From Pseudo-nitzschia pungens (Eukaryota; Bacillariophyta; Bacillariophyceae; Bacillariales; Bacillariaceae), in NCBI GenBank assembly GCA_037355855.1, contig CM074768.1, positions 1,798,001 to 1,862,000 of the forward strand: DNA of 64,000 nucleotides, read 5' to 3'. Under the pieces are notes generated by a model that made no database searches, was not told where the DNA came from, and saw nothing but the letters and a program-made list of their open reading frames with translations. Below, in pieces: positions 51,471 to 62,164 of this stretch. The position numbers were made by a program, and so were the translations under genes. How positions within the stretch are numbered: position 1 is the first letter of the stretch; the number at the start of each line of letters is the position of its first letter.

Positions 51471-51935
51471 GAACATTATGGAAAAAAAAAAAAAAAAACC
51501 GTTAATTTCCATTCCCGCGTGCGCAAAATCGCGCGTCGCGCCATGTTCTATAGATCATAAGGGGACAAAATTTCCCGCGCCTGATTTCCATGGTCGACAC
51601 TTAGCGTGGCGGGCCCCATCATTGTGAGATCTTCGGGAAAAAAAAAACGTTAATTTCCATTCCCGCGCGCGAAATCGTTTGTAATGTAACGGCTGTTTTT
51701 TGTTATATAGATTGTCCGTTAGATTATGGTCGCGCAGCATAATTAAAAATATAATTAGTGACCCTGAGTTACGCGCGATTTCGCTCGCCACACTAAGTGT
51801 CCACCATAGAAATCCAAAAGGGGGGGAGGGGGCGGGGGAAATTTCGAACCCTTTATGATCTACAGAACATGGCTCGACGCGCGATTTCGCGCGCGCGGGA
51901 ATGGAAATTAACGGGTTTTTTTTTTCATAATGTTC
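51471..51935. mobile_element. Inverted-repeat element (MITE), 465 bp, CTG duplication
   Basis: The termini GAACATTATG...CATAATGTTC open ~110-bp imperfect inverted repeats. These hold A-runs, CGTTAATTTCCATTCCCGCG and GCCATGTTCT(A/G)TAGATCATAA. CTG flanks both sides (51468-51470, 51936-51938) and the satellite continues unbroken after it. Inside there is a second inverted pair (GGTCGACACTTAGCGTGG-like at 51591; complement near 51790). No transposase. Confidence 0.85.
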
Positions 51936-51980
51936 CTGTCTAGCATCCTCTTTAATATCCCCGTTTTCTATTCGGTCATT

Positions 51981-52413
51981 GAGTGATTCCCGAAACTAAT
52001 ATGCACATGCAATATTACATAATAACTGACGTGTCACACATATTATTATGTGCCAAATCACATATATATACGAATCTGAGAACTAATTTTTCAGAATCTG
52101 ACCGAGAGAAATTTGCCCCGGTCAGATCTGAAAATATGTACTTCGTATCAGATTGTTTCAGATTTCAACGGAATCTTGAAAACAAGAATCGAGTCCGCGC
52201 GGTAAAAATAGTCGATAGAGGCACGGTTAGGGATTAAAGAGAGCATTTTTTGGTTTTAGCAACAAGATTCCAGATTCCAAAATAGGCCTCATAGTCGCCT
52301 GTCTGTCATCCATTTTTAATGGGTGTCCGTTGGGTGCGCCCAGGTGCGCCAAAAAGAATGAAGGCATATAATCTAGGATATGATATGACGCATATTAGTT
52401 TCGGGAATCACTC
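51981..52413. mobile_element. MITE, 433 bp, ATT duplication
   Basis: GAGTGATTCCCGAAACTAAT at the left, with its complement ending at 52413; ATT on both sides (51978-51980, 52414-52416). AT-rich interior with GGTGCGCC words; no credible ORF. A truncated relative is at 5500. Confidence 0.88.
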
Positions 52414-52568
52414 ATTACTATTATTTGATTCGCTCTCACTTTTTTTTCCAACTTTGTACATACCACAATAAACTATTTTCAACATACGATAAACAATACA
52501 ATACTACTAATACTAGTTTCTACCCGTGCACTGCTTCTAATCCCTACCAGGTTCGTACCAGTAAGGTT

Positions 52569-53556
52569 ACCGGGCCATCCGATGGTTTCATTTCCACACG
52601 ATTTTTGAGGCCCGCGCGCACGGTTCGGTTGCAATCCAAGTTTCCGTTGAGTCTGAATCGTGTCTGTCTAAAACAAAAACCGTTATATACCGTTATTAGA
52701 CGTTAGGTTAATGCGTCTAAAAACATTTTTAGACGCATAACTATGCGTCTTTTTAAAGACGCATATTTGTGCGTCTTGCATCTAATAATAGACGCATAGT
52801 TGTGCGTCTAAAAAAATTTTAGACTCATAGTTGTGCGTCTAAAACAAGTACCAATGTGTGTACAATTCTACATAACTATGCGTCTAAACTTTTTTTAGAT
52901 GCATATTTATGCGTCTTTGGTCCATATTTGCGTAGAACTCAGTAGTAAACTAAAAAAAAATTAGACGCATTCGGTAACGTACTGTATGTGTAATGACTGG
53001 ACTCAGTACAGCCACACGTTGCATGCGGGCATCATGCGCACAATAGTTTTCTACAGGGATTCCAGTACTGCTTGTACACAGACAGAAAATTCCACAAACA
53101 GTACAAAATGTACATGAAACACAAGTAGCAGCAAACACCCGGTATTAAGTAAAGTGAAGTTCGTATGTGGTAAAGTGAAGTTCGTATGTGGTTCGATAGT
53201 ATAGGTTCGAAGTTTTGAGTGGTATCAATGGAAGATAACAACAATGCGTCTAAAACCACTACTAGGCTGCGTGAGATTCTACAGACACATGCATCTAGAC
53301 GCATAATTATGCGTCTAAAAACAGATTAGATGCACAGTGCGTCTAAAATTAGACGCAAAACGCACAGTTATGCGTCTTAAAATATTTTTAGACGCATAGT
53401 TATGCGTCTAAAGTTAACGGTTGTTAACTGTTTATAACGGCTTGATTTTAGACAGACAGGATTGAGACTCACTCAACGGAAACTTGGATTGAAACCGAAC
53501 CATGCGCGTGGGCCTCAAAAAGCGCGCGGAAATGAAACCATCGGATGGCCCCGGTA
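52569..53556. mobile_element. Foldback element with GCGTCTA palindrome arrays, ~990 bp
   Basis: Terminal inverted repeats of ~110 bp: TACCGGGCCATCCGATGG, TTGAGGCCC(G/A)CGCGCA(C/T)GG and CAATCCAAGTTTCCGTTGAG recur in reverse order at the right end. The interior (52700-52970 and 53300-53410) is filled with AGACGCATA and TATGCGTCT words in both orientations, forming many small hairpins. A centre piece (53020-53150) resembles the LTR segment at 7570-7690. No ORF of note. Confidence 0.8.
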
Positions 53557-53762
53557 TTACAGACAAAGCTACAACTCCACTACCGTACCGTAGCCCCCCT
53601 TAAGGCCCAATTACTTCTACGGTAAGTTACTGTACCGTACTTCTTGACCCACCTGTAATAATATGATTCAAACTCTTTTGATGAGAATAAGAATCTGTGA
53701 TCTCGCGACTTTAGTTGTCGAGTAAAGGACTTCCCCAGACACTGCATCGCACGCAAGGATGG

Positions 53763-54398
53763 ATGCGAACAACAATGATGTTTCCATTTGAAATGACAAC
53801 GAGGATTCGGACAGCTCTTGCGACAACGCGGAGGCGGAAAAGGATGCAAACACCCTTTTCGTCGTCGTTCTCCATGTCGGCGACGGAGGCAGCAACCTCC
53901 TCGTATATTGTGGTTGGAAATGGCCCCGTGGGATCCTCCGTGGCAAAGCACTTGGTGGCGCTCCTATCGGAATCGCGATTGGAATCGGAATCGGAATTGG
54001 AACGAATTTCTGCCGGCAAAAGTAACAACAACGACGGCAATTCCGAGTTTCGCTCGAACGCACATTGGCGCTCCGATCCACCACTGGTAACCATCGTCGA
54101 CGGAAGGCCATCGGGGATGGGATCCAGCCACGCGGATCGAGCGCGCTTGATCCGAACCTATGATGCGGAAGGAGATCTCCAATGGACCCGGTGGAATCAG
54201 CATTCGCTGGAGGCTTTTCCGGAACTGGAACGAGTTTGGAACGATCCCAACCACAATTCCAATCACAATAACCAACCCCGTGGCGAGCGGAAGCGATTTT
54301 TCACCCGCTGCGGAGGCCTTTTGGTCGGTGACAAGGACTTTGTGGAACGATCCCTACGGGCCGCGCGGGGATCGGCGAGGACGACGGCGCAGCAAACA

Positions 54399-54432
<34 letters not shown>

Positions 54433-55550
54433 ATTATTCCACCGACAGCCTCGTGCGGCTCTCTCCCCTAGAGTGCCGGAGCAGGTGGCCCTATCTGAGA
54501 CCGGACCCGGGGTTCGACGAGGCAATCTTTGATCCCTCCGGCGGTCTCATCGACCCGCTGGCCTTTGTCCGTGCTCAGAACCATGCCGCGACCGCGATTG
54601 CGACTGCCAATCGCAATCCCAATCGTCGTCGGGCCGCTGGCCTCGAGATTCGCCCGGGAGTGGTTGTCCGGATCTCTGACGGCGGAGTGGTCGAGCTGGC
54701 ATCGGGGGACATCCTCCGGGCCACCGAAAAGGTGGTCCTCTGCGGGGGTGCCTTTTCGAACGCGCTGCTGGACGACAGCGGAATCGACAGAACTGCACCG
54801 CGGGTGCCGAGGCCGGTCAGGGTCTCGAAACGGACGGTGGCCCTCCTGGAGGTAAGCCCCGAGGTGGTCCACGGAATGCTCCGGGACATGCCCACCATCA
54901 AGTACGCCCTTGGTGAATATTCTGACAATGATGATGATTTTGATGATTTTGCTGTATGCTGTCCAGACCACGCTCCACAATACAGACGCAAACACAAACA
55001 CAAACACACAAATCGGGCAAAGCACGCGATCCTGGACCAGAGCGTGGTCGAGGCCGGGAGCGTCTACGTCTTGCCCCCCGTCCGGTATCCGGAACGCGAC
55101 GGAAAGTGGTTCGTGAAGATTGGGGGCGGTTCCAACGAATTTTTCGCCGACGATCGGTGCCAAAGGGAGGACCTGGAGGCCTGGCTTTCTTCGGGGGGAC
55201 GAGGAGGAGTTAGTAGTAGCACCAGCGAGAGTTCGAGTCGTTTGGAGTGGCTGGAGGGAATCCTGCGGTCGCTCCTTCCCGGAGTGCCCCTCGGGAGGGC
55301 CGAGGGAATGGCTTGTGTGACCACGGTGGAGGCGCCAATGCCAATGCCTATGCCAATGCCCACGGACAAGACCGGCGATGACATTGGCATTGACACTTGC
55401 GTTGGCACAGGCGCAGGAGTCGTGTTGAACGATGCATTGCTGGACGATCGGAGCCTTGTCATGGTCTCTGCCTGCCAGGGAAAGGGGGCCGGACCCGCCG
55501 ATGCCGTCGGCAGGGAAATGGCGCGGAACATCATCCTCGGGGCGCGGTGA
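53763..55550 (+). CDS. FAD-dependent amine oxidase-like protein (DAO family)
   Basis: 595 residues from the ATG at 53763. The N-terminal ~45 residues are basic and Ser/Thr-rich, possibly a transit peptide. The dinucleotide-binding motif IVVGNGPVGSSVAKHL is at ~48-63, interrupted soon after by a low-complexity insert. DGRPSGMGSSHADRARLIR resembles the region of sarcosine/N-methyl amino acid oxidases around the FAD attachment loop. Further family-like parts are GLIDPLAFVRA, KVVLCGGAFSN and a C-terminal VSACQGKGAGPADAVG. Members oxidise secondary or primary amines with FAD and oxygen; the substrate is unknown. Microsatellite inserts give Ser10, a His/Lys run (~residue 405) and (MP)4. No intron needed. 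Confidence 0.8.
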
Positions 55551-56656
55551 TTGTCCACTGTCCATTTTGTACTGTCCACTGTCCATTTTGTACTGTCCAC
55601 GCCACAAATAATACCGTATTAATAATAAAAGTATAGTATTCAAAAACAGAATAGTATAATAATACGATGTATAATTTTTCATGGCCGAAGCAGGCAAGAC
55701 AGCGCTGTAACTTACCTACACAGGATTCTGGATGAACTACAAATGCCGGAATTCATAAGAAACAGCAACCTCTATCCTCGCTGACAATCACGGCAGCGTC
55801 AGGATAGGATGGCAATAATGCCGACCAACACTCCGTACACTAAACGACGCGTTGCAACGGAACACCTTGTTCGTCTTCCATATTAATACTGTAATACAAT
55901 TGGTACGTATTAAAAGTATTTCTTATAATAATATATATATTATTATTATGTAAGGCTTACTGTATATTTCGCTCAGCTCAGCTCCTGTTCGGACATGAAA
56001 TCCAGTCGTGCTTGAAACAGTCACCTGACCAATCAGAATCAAGCAAGAGTAAAGATACGGAACATGTGTTCTCTCTCTGAGCAAAGTGCGTCATCGGTAA
56101 GTTACGGAACATGTGTTCTATACCAAGAATATTAAGATACAGTACCATGTCTACGAGAAGACCAGTAGAATAAAATATGAGTACGAGTACTGTGTCTACA
56201 AGAAACACAGTAGTAGAAGAAAACAACACGAGAATACATGTGAAAAGAGTATCAAGAAGAAATAAGATTAAAATAACCGAGTGGATTGTACCGGTACCCC
56301 TCATAATTAAGTAAGCAAATAATATTCAAAACACAAGTGATAAAGTTTCACTACCACAGTACAAATTCTACATGATTCTACAGAGCCCTCCAAACATTCT
56401 TCGAAGAAGTTACAGAGCTCGGCAATATCATTAGGGTAATACAGGTAGGAGTAAGAGACTGCTTCCAGGTCTATCTTATTGTATAAGGCACAACAAGCCT
56501 GTGCGAAAGATACGATTGCAGATCTATTCGCTGAGTTTGAATACGATTGAATTGGACCATTGGTCTTGCAGGTGATTTGATCAATCACAAGAGGAAGGAT
56601 CTATTTGCTGAGTTTGAATACGATTAAAAAAGAAGAAGAACAGAAGACACTTACGA
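55551..56656. other. Spacer, nothing recognised
   Basis: Two or three copies of GTCCACTGTCCATTTTGTACT directly follow the oxidase stop (55552-55600), then AT-rich sequence. ATTCGCTGAGTTTGAATACGATT is present twice (56527 and 56607, the second with one change). A minus-strand frame at 56307-56588 has no homology I recognise. Confidence 0.4.
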
Positions 56657-56960
56657 ATGGAAGATTTCTCTGACTTGGAAGAGCGAAGCAGACTACAAAA
56701 AGCAGAAGCAATCCAAAGACGAGAAGAAAGAAGGATTCAACAAGAAGAAGAACAAGAACTGATTCTTGACGATCCAAACAAAGAAGCACTGGCTGAAGAA
56801 CTGGCTAACATTGACCAACAGCTAGGAAGATGTGACCATCTTGACAGCAGTAGTTTGTCCAGTAGTGACAACAGCCTGATAGAAAATGACAGCAATGAAA
56901 ACACGGATACTGAAACAGATAGTGAAGACTCGGATACAGATACAAATACGGACTCAGACT
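56657..56960 (+). CDS. Acidic protein, N-terminal part, cut by the assembly gap
   Basis: The first 101 residues from the ATG at 56657 (ACGAATGG). A charged helical stretch rich in Glu, Arg and Gln (RIQQEEEQELILDD) is followed by a Ser/Asp/Asn/Thr-rich tail with (D)T(D/N)TDSD repeats running into the gap. The N-terminal region resembles a coiled coil. I do not recognise it. After the gap the same frame number is not informative because the gap size is nominal. Confidence 0.4.
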
Positions 56961-57460
56961 NNNNNNNNNNNNNNNNNNNNNNNNNNNNNNNNNNNNNNNN
57001 NNNNNNNNNNNNNNNNNNNNNNNNNNNNNNNNNNNNNNNNNNNNNNNNNNNNNNNNNNNNNNNNNNNNNNNNNNNNNNNNNNNNNNNNNNNNNNNNNNNN
57101 NNNNNNNNNNNNNNNNNNNNNNNNNNNNNNNNNNNNNNNNNNNNNNNNNNNNNNNNNNNNNNNNNNNNNNNNNNNNNNNNNNNNNNNNNNNNNNNNNNNN
57201 NNNNNNNNNNNNNNNNNNNNNNNNNNNNNNNNNNNNNNNNNNNNNNNNNNNNNNNNNNNNNNNNNNNNNNNNNNNNNNNNNNNNNNNNNNNNNNNNNNNN
57301 NNNNNNNNNNNNNNNNNNNNNNNNNNNNNNNNNNNNNNNNNNNNNNNNNNNNNNNNNNNNNNNNNNNNNNNNNNNNNNNNNNNNNNNNNNNNNNNNNNNN
57401 NNNNNNNNNNNNNNNNNNNNNNNNNNNNNNNNNNNNNNNNNNNNNNNNNNNNNNNNNNNN
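56961..57460. other. Assembly gap, 500 N
   Basis: Exactly 500 undetermined bases, so the true length is unknown. The D/T/N-encoding repeat on the left side (GATACAGATACAAATACGG) suggests a repeat collapse. Confidence 1.
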
Positions 57461-58049
57461 CCAGCTCTTGCCAGCCCACCAGTACAATCAGATATATTCA
57501 AAAAAGGATTGATGACCTTCCACTACTACTACTTATTATTATTATTATTATTAGTACTACTAGTAGTAGTAACCCCAAAAATTTACCAAACAAGAATTGG
57601 TGGGGATTCTTTTCATTAAGCTGAAGTGGTTTCCCAGCTTTAGAGAGCAACTATTCAAAAATTTATTTTCGTTACTGTATATGCACTATGCACATAAACG
57701 TTCAAATAGCAATTTGATTCTCCTTGATTCTTACTAGTAGTTTCAAACCAATCCAAACTCCAGCATGCATTCACAGCTTCTTGTTCTTCCATGCCCAGTC
57801 ACTACTATTGGACAGTTAAAATGTTCAAATAATCTTCCATGGATCATTTTCTATGGTTAAATGTTAGAGAAGACCTGGTGTAGCTTCTATCGAAAGAAAA
57901 AGAACACAGTTGTTGTAGTGTGGCTGCTAATAGCTGGGGGATTACAAATCCTAATAGAGGGGCCCAGTATCATCCTGTTTAGCATCCTATTCAACAATCA
58001 TATCTCCCTTACCCCAGTATAGTTATATCTATCTATTGGCACTTAAGGT
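57461..58049. other. Spacer with degenerate satellite
   Basis: TTATTATTATTATTA and AGTACTACTAGTAGTAGTA microsatellites (57530-57570) are followed by unique AT-rich sequence. From about 57920 there is a diverged reverse copy of the ~150-bp satellite (GCTAATAGCTGGGG, GGGGCCCAGTATCATCCTG). Confidence 0.5.
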
Positions 58050-58480
58050 TCAGCATCCTGTCTAGCATCCTGTCTAGCATCCTGTCTAGCATCCTGTCTA
58101 GCATCCTGTCTAGCATCCTGTCTAGCATCCTGTCTAGCATCCTGTCTAGCATCCTGCCTAGCATCCTGACTAGCATCCTGACTAGCATCCTGCCTGTCTA
58201 GCATCCTCCTGTCTAGTATGCCTCCTGTCTACTAGTATGCCTCCTTATTTTTGTCCAGCAGTTCCATCTATCTGTTGGCACAGCACTGAATATCTTATAA
58301 TGATATAGAGGAGCTGGTGCTAATGGCTGGGGTATGTACTAGATCTAGTACAAATCCTACTTGGAAGGCCCAGCATCCTGTCTAGCATCCTGTCTAGTAT
58401 GCCTCCTTATTTCTGTCCAGCAGTTCCAGCATCTATCTGTTAGCACAGCACTGAATATCTTATAATCACCCTGGTAGTCC
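58050..58480 (-). repeat. 12-bp repeat (TCTAGCATCCTG)n and satellite remnants
   Basis: About twelve TCTAGCATCCTG units (58050-58190) are an expansion of the short word inside the ~150-bp satellite. They are followed by two diverged reverse satellite units with TGTTAGCACAGCACTGAATATC and GGCTGGGGTATGTACTAG. Confidence 0.9.
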
Positions 58481-60033
58481 TTTCTGAGATATCCGTGTCC
58501 TCCTTGTCTACTGCTGCTGGCACCATTATCTCTTTTTTTTTTCTTTTTCTTTTTCAAACCGCTTGTTGTTTGCACCAGTTCCTTGGTCCTGTTGCTTGGT
58601 GGCTTGGATTATGATACTCGGCACCCAGCACCAAAGCAATCAATCCGCAACGAACTCGAAAGTCTTCAAGTCCTTATGATAAGGATGGAGGGGGCAGCAC
58701 TGCTGGTATGGTCACCATGATTGGGCAGTGTCCCAAACAGTGAGAGAATGAGGTCGGTCGGGCAGGAGTACTACTAATTTACGTACGGTACGTTGTCGTG
58801 GTGTCGAAAACGGATTTCTTTAGGACCAACGGTAATTACGGTATTTTGTGCTCTTTATCATCAAGAAGCACTCTACAAGTAAGGTTACGGTAAGGTTTAT
58901 CTTACCCCCTCAGACGGCTCAGCAGACCGGGGGTCATCAAAAGCAGGGGAGCGACATGACAATGACATCTGATGGTGGGTCCAATCAGTCCAATAGTAGG
59001 TCGTGTTGTATCATCATTCATTATCTTCTACTACCGGTACTGCACGGTACCTTACTAAGATTAATAGTAATTACTCGTACTACTTTACATACAATTACGT
59101 AACCTTACGCTTACCTAGAGTAAGGCTTACTAGTATCATCATATTATTATCTTCTGACAGCGTTGTTCTGCTGAGCGTTCTTTGCGTTCTCCATGATTCA
59201 TTCGGCCACGGTATTCGAAGCAATTGTTTGATTTTCATTGGAGGATGCAATGTCCTTCCGTTTGGTAGAGAATTGTTCGGAGCCGGATAGAAGAACGCAG
59301 ATGCGCACAAACTTACCGTCCGAAAATTGAAAAATACGGAATGGCGCCTTGCGGATCGGACATCTGACGAAAACGAACGCACGAACAAAAACAAGACTGC
59401 GTAAGTCTTACGAGTAACCTACGGTACGTACCGTACCGTACTTTAACGCACACTAATAGTTGTACCGTAACCTTACTGGTACGTAAGGCCTTACCAGTAA
59501 CCTTACCTCTAGTTTTAACTGACCAACGCGAAGATTATTACGGAGTTCTAAAAAAAAATCATCGCTGGCAATTTTCCATTCGTTGATAATTATTGCCGTA
59601 ACGGTGCTCGTAGGAATGTTTACGTTTACGATTGCTACCGTACTACTAGTACGATTACCCGTAAGATTATGAGAATCGATCAATCTCAAAATCAAATTCA
59701 GATTGAGATTGATTCTTCTTTCACAATCACTCAGTTCCACTCGTGAGAAGAAAGAAGAAACAACCAAATCTTTCTTGTTGTACAAGTAAACCTTACGACG
59801 TAATTAAGGTTACCAGTAACAAAGATTTAGTACCGTACCCGTTCTGTGCTTCTGGCGTCAATCGTGACATTTTTTTCCATCTTCTGTCCGTATTTCCTAT
59901 CCACAACAGGATCAACAGCAACAGCAACAACAAAACCAACACCAAAACCAATACCAATACCAACACCAATACCAGCAACAAACAAACAAACAAAAAAACA
60001 AAAAAACAAACAAGCAAACAAACAAGCAACAGC
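58481..60033. other. Intergenic region upstream of the two-exon gene
   Basis: No supported gene. It contains a T/CTTTTT run (58533-58555) and scattered AAGGTTACGGTA and TACGTACCG words (58860-59520). Near 59935-60030 is a CCAACACCAATACC / AACAAACAAACA low-complexity leader that ends at the ATG at 60034. Confidence 0.5.
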
Positions 60034-61246
60034 ATGACAGCCATTTCGGAAGAACAAGCCCACTACCGGTACGAGCGCGCCCAGCTCCGGAGGCGCCACG
60101 AGGTCGCAAAGATCCAGCGATCCAACAACCGGAGCTGGTCGACGAACAGCCCGGCCTTTATCATTGGATTGTCGCTGGTCCTCATGGGGGTCATTGCTTT
60201 CTTTGCCGCGCTGATCCACATGACGTCCAAGACGGGAGGAATCGGAATCATCGCGGCAGACGCCTTTTCTCCGAGCCCAATTCCGCGCCACGAGCGCTAC
60301 TACCAGTCTGGTACAAGAAGCACCACCCGCATCTTTTTGGAAGGTACGGAATACAGACATGCATACAGACATACATACATACAGACATGCAATGGAATGA
60401 ACAGAATAGAATAGAATGCAATGGAATGAATAGAATAGAATGCAATGGAATACAATGGAGTTCAATGGAATCGAATCCAATGCAATGAAACGAAAAAATG
60501 TGCCATGGAATGCGTGGATTGTCTTGTTTGATCTGCTTCGCTCACTTTGATCGTGTTTTTTTTTGTCTCGATCTTGTCCTCTACCATCCTCTTGTCTCGT
60601 CTCGTCTTCGCCCATCCTACACTTGGCACGATCTGCAATGCCCCGTCCTGTCCTGTCCTTCCCTTCCCTTCCCTTCCCTGCGATGCATTGCTTTTCCACT
60701 GCTTTTCCTTGCCCTGTCCCGCCCTGCCACTTCATTCCATTCCATTCCACTCCACAAACAGACTGGGTCGCCGACATGATCGACGAGGAAATCTACCGCC
60801 AGCACCACCGCAAGGAATACGAGGAAGAGTGGATGAAGAAAAACAAGGCCGCCATCCTCTCTCGCCTGTCCGATGCCAGCAGCAGCGATGATTCCGGCAC
60901 CACCGGCAGCGGCAGCAGCATCGGCGGATATCCCTCGTCCATGATGATGCTGGAGGGCGAGGACCGGGAGGCCTTTGCCGAGCACAAGCGCGACGAGCGC
61001 ATGGCGTTTCTCAGACCCGAAAAATACTGCGCCGATCGGTGCCTGGCGACGGGAAACTGCGACATTTTCGAGGACTTTTACGAGCTGGGGCCGGAGGACG
61101 TTTTGCGATTCTGCGAGGAGTGCGTCCTCTTTGACGGCAGCGGCGAGGAGATCGATGCCGCTGCTAATAACGGTACAACGGAGAAGGCATCGTCGTGCGA
61201 GGTCCCCGAAGCTTTTTACGAAAAGGAACCCCCGCTCCGACCGTAA
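60034..61246 (+). CDS. Membrane protein with C-terminal four-cysteine motif, two exons
   Basis: Coding is join(60034..60343, 60762..61246), 264 residues. The 418-bp intron has donor GAAG/GTACGG and acceptor CAAACAG/AC, phase 1, and restores one frame across. Residues 1-40 are charged, 41-62 form a transmembrane helix (FIIGLSLVLMGVIAFFAALI), and 75-78 read ADAF. The second exon is helical and acidic. It ends with CADRCLATGNCDIFEDFY and FCEECV, four or five Cys that could bind metal or form disulfides. I recall similar Cys motifs in stramenopile proteins of unknown function. ADAF after a hydrophobic stretch resembles the ASAFAP plastid-entry signal of diatoms, but the long charged N-terminus is unusual for it. 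No function assigned. Confidence 0.75.
60344..60761 (+). other. Intron of the two-exon membrane protein gene
   Basis: 418 bp, GTACGG to ACAG. It carries AATAGAATGCAATGGAATG repeats (60400-60480) and a TTCCCTTCCC pyrimidine tract before the acceptor. Confidence 0.75.
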
Positions 61247-61941
61247 CCGTGGCGGATTGGAAATGGAATGAAATGAAATGGATTCGATTGGATTGGATTC
61301 GATTGGACTCTGGATTGGAACCCGCGGAACCACGAAACGTACCGGACAACGACCGATGAGACCAATAGAATTCAAAACAATTCAAAACAATTCAAAACAA
61401 AACAATGCAATGCAATGCAATTCAGAACAAAACAAAAGAAAGGAAAACCCTGGACACCATACTAGTATGTACTACCGCACGCAGAACCACGAATGGATGG
61501 ATGGATGGATGGATGGGTTCTCTTCTCGCGAAAACGAAGAAACAACAAAAAAAAATCAAACCCCCACGACCGGTGGAACGCGAACCAAGCAGCAAGAAGA
61601 ACAACAACAGGCACAAAAGACAGGAAACAGGAAGTTGTCCGTGAAGGAATCATTGGAATTTCATCATTATCCTCCAAAACTTTTACAAAAATAAAAATAC
61701 ATGCAGACACGATACAGACACCACTATACACAATCCCTCTCTAGCACTTCTAGTCAAGTGCCACACCATCCTGACTAGTACTACTAGGTACAACTACTGC
61801 CGCCGCCGCTGCTGCTGCCGCTGCCGCTGCTATTTTTCGGACAGATCGATCATAGTCCCGTGATTTTAACAGCATGTATGCATGCATGCATGAATCCATC
61901 CATGGCTGGTTTGCTTTTTTTGGTCGATCTCGCTCTCGTTC
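61247..61941. other. Convergent 3' intergenic region
   Basis: Between the stops of the membrane protein (+) and the sulfotransferase (-). Simple repeats: GATTGGATTCGATTGGA, ATTCAAAACA x3, (ATGG)n at 61494-61517, (CCGCTG)n at 61799-61835 and (ATGC)n at 61876-61892. No gene seen. Confidence 0.6.
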
Positions 61942-62133
61942 TTACTCCGATTCTCGATCGTTCTGCCCTCCGTTGTTGTTGTTGTTGTTGTCGGGAAGAA
62001 AGCGTTGCAGTTCCTGGACAAGAATTGGTTTGGGTTCGCTCTCGTCTTCTTTGGATCTCCCTCGAGACGCATGCGCACGCGCACGCGCGTAGACGCGGTA
62101 TGTTCCGACCGCCACCGCCACCGCTGTCCCCAT

Positions 62134-62164
<31 letters not shown>

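Noticed and set aside
46930..51545. 16-bp word CAAAATCGCGCGTCGC shared by the LINE 5' end and the 51471 MITE
   Set aside because: Short and CG-rich, with no further similarity; treated as coincidence.
53715..53762. Upstream extension of the FAD oxidase to 53715
   Set aside because: It would need a TTG start; the first ATG in frame is at 53763.
59827..61375. Long minus-strand ORFs (316 and 252 residues) opposite the two-exon gene
   Set aside because: They cross the intron and a low-complexity leader; composition is not protein-like.
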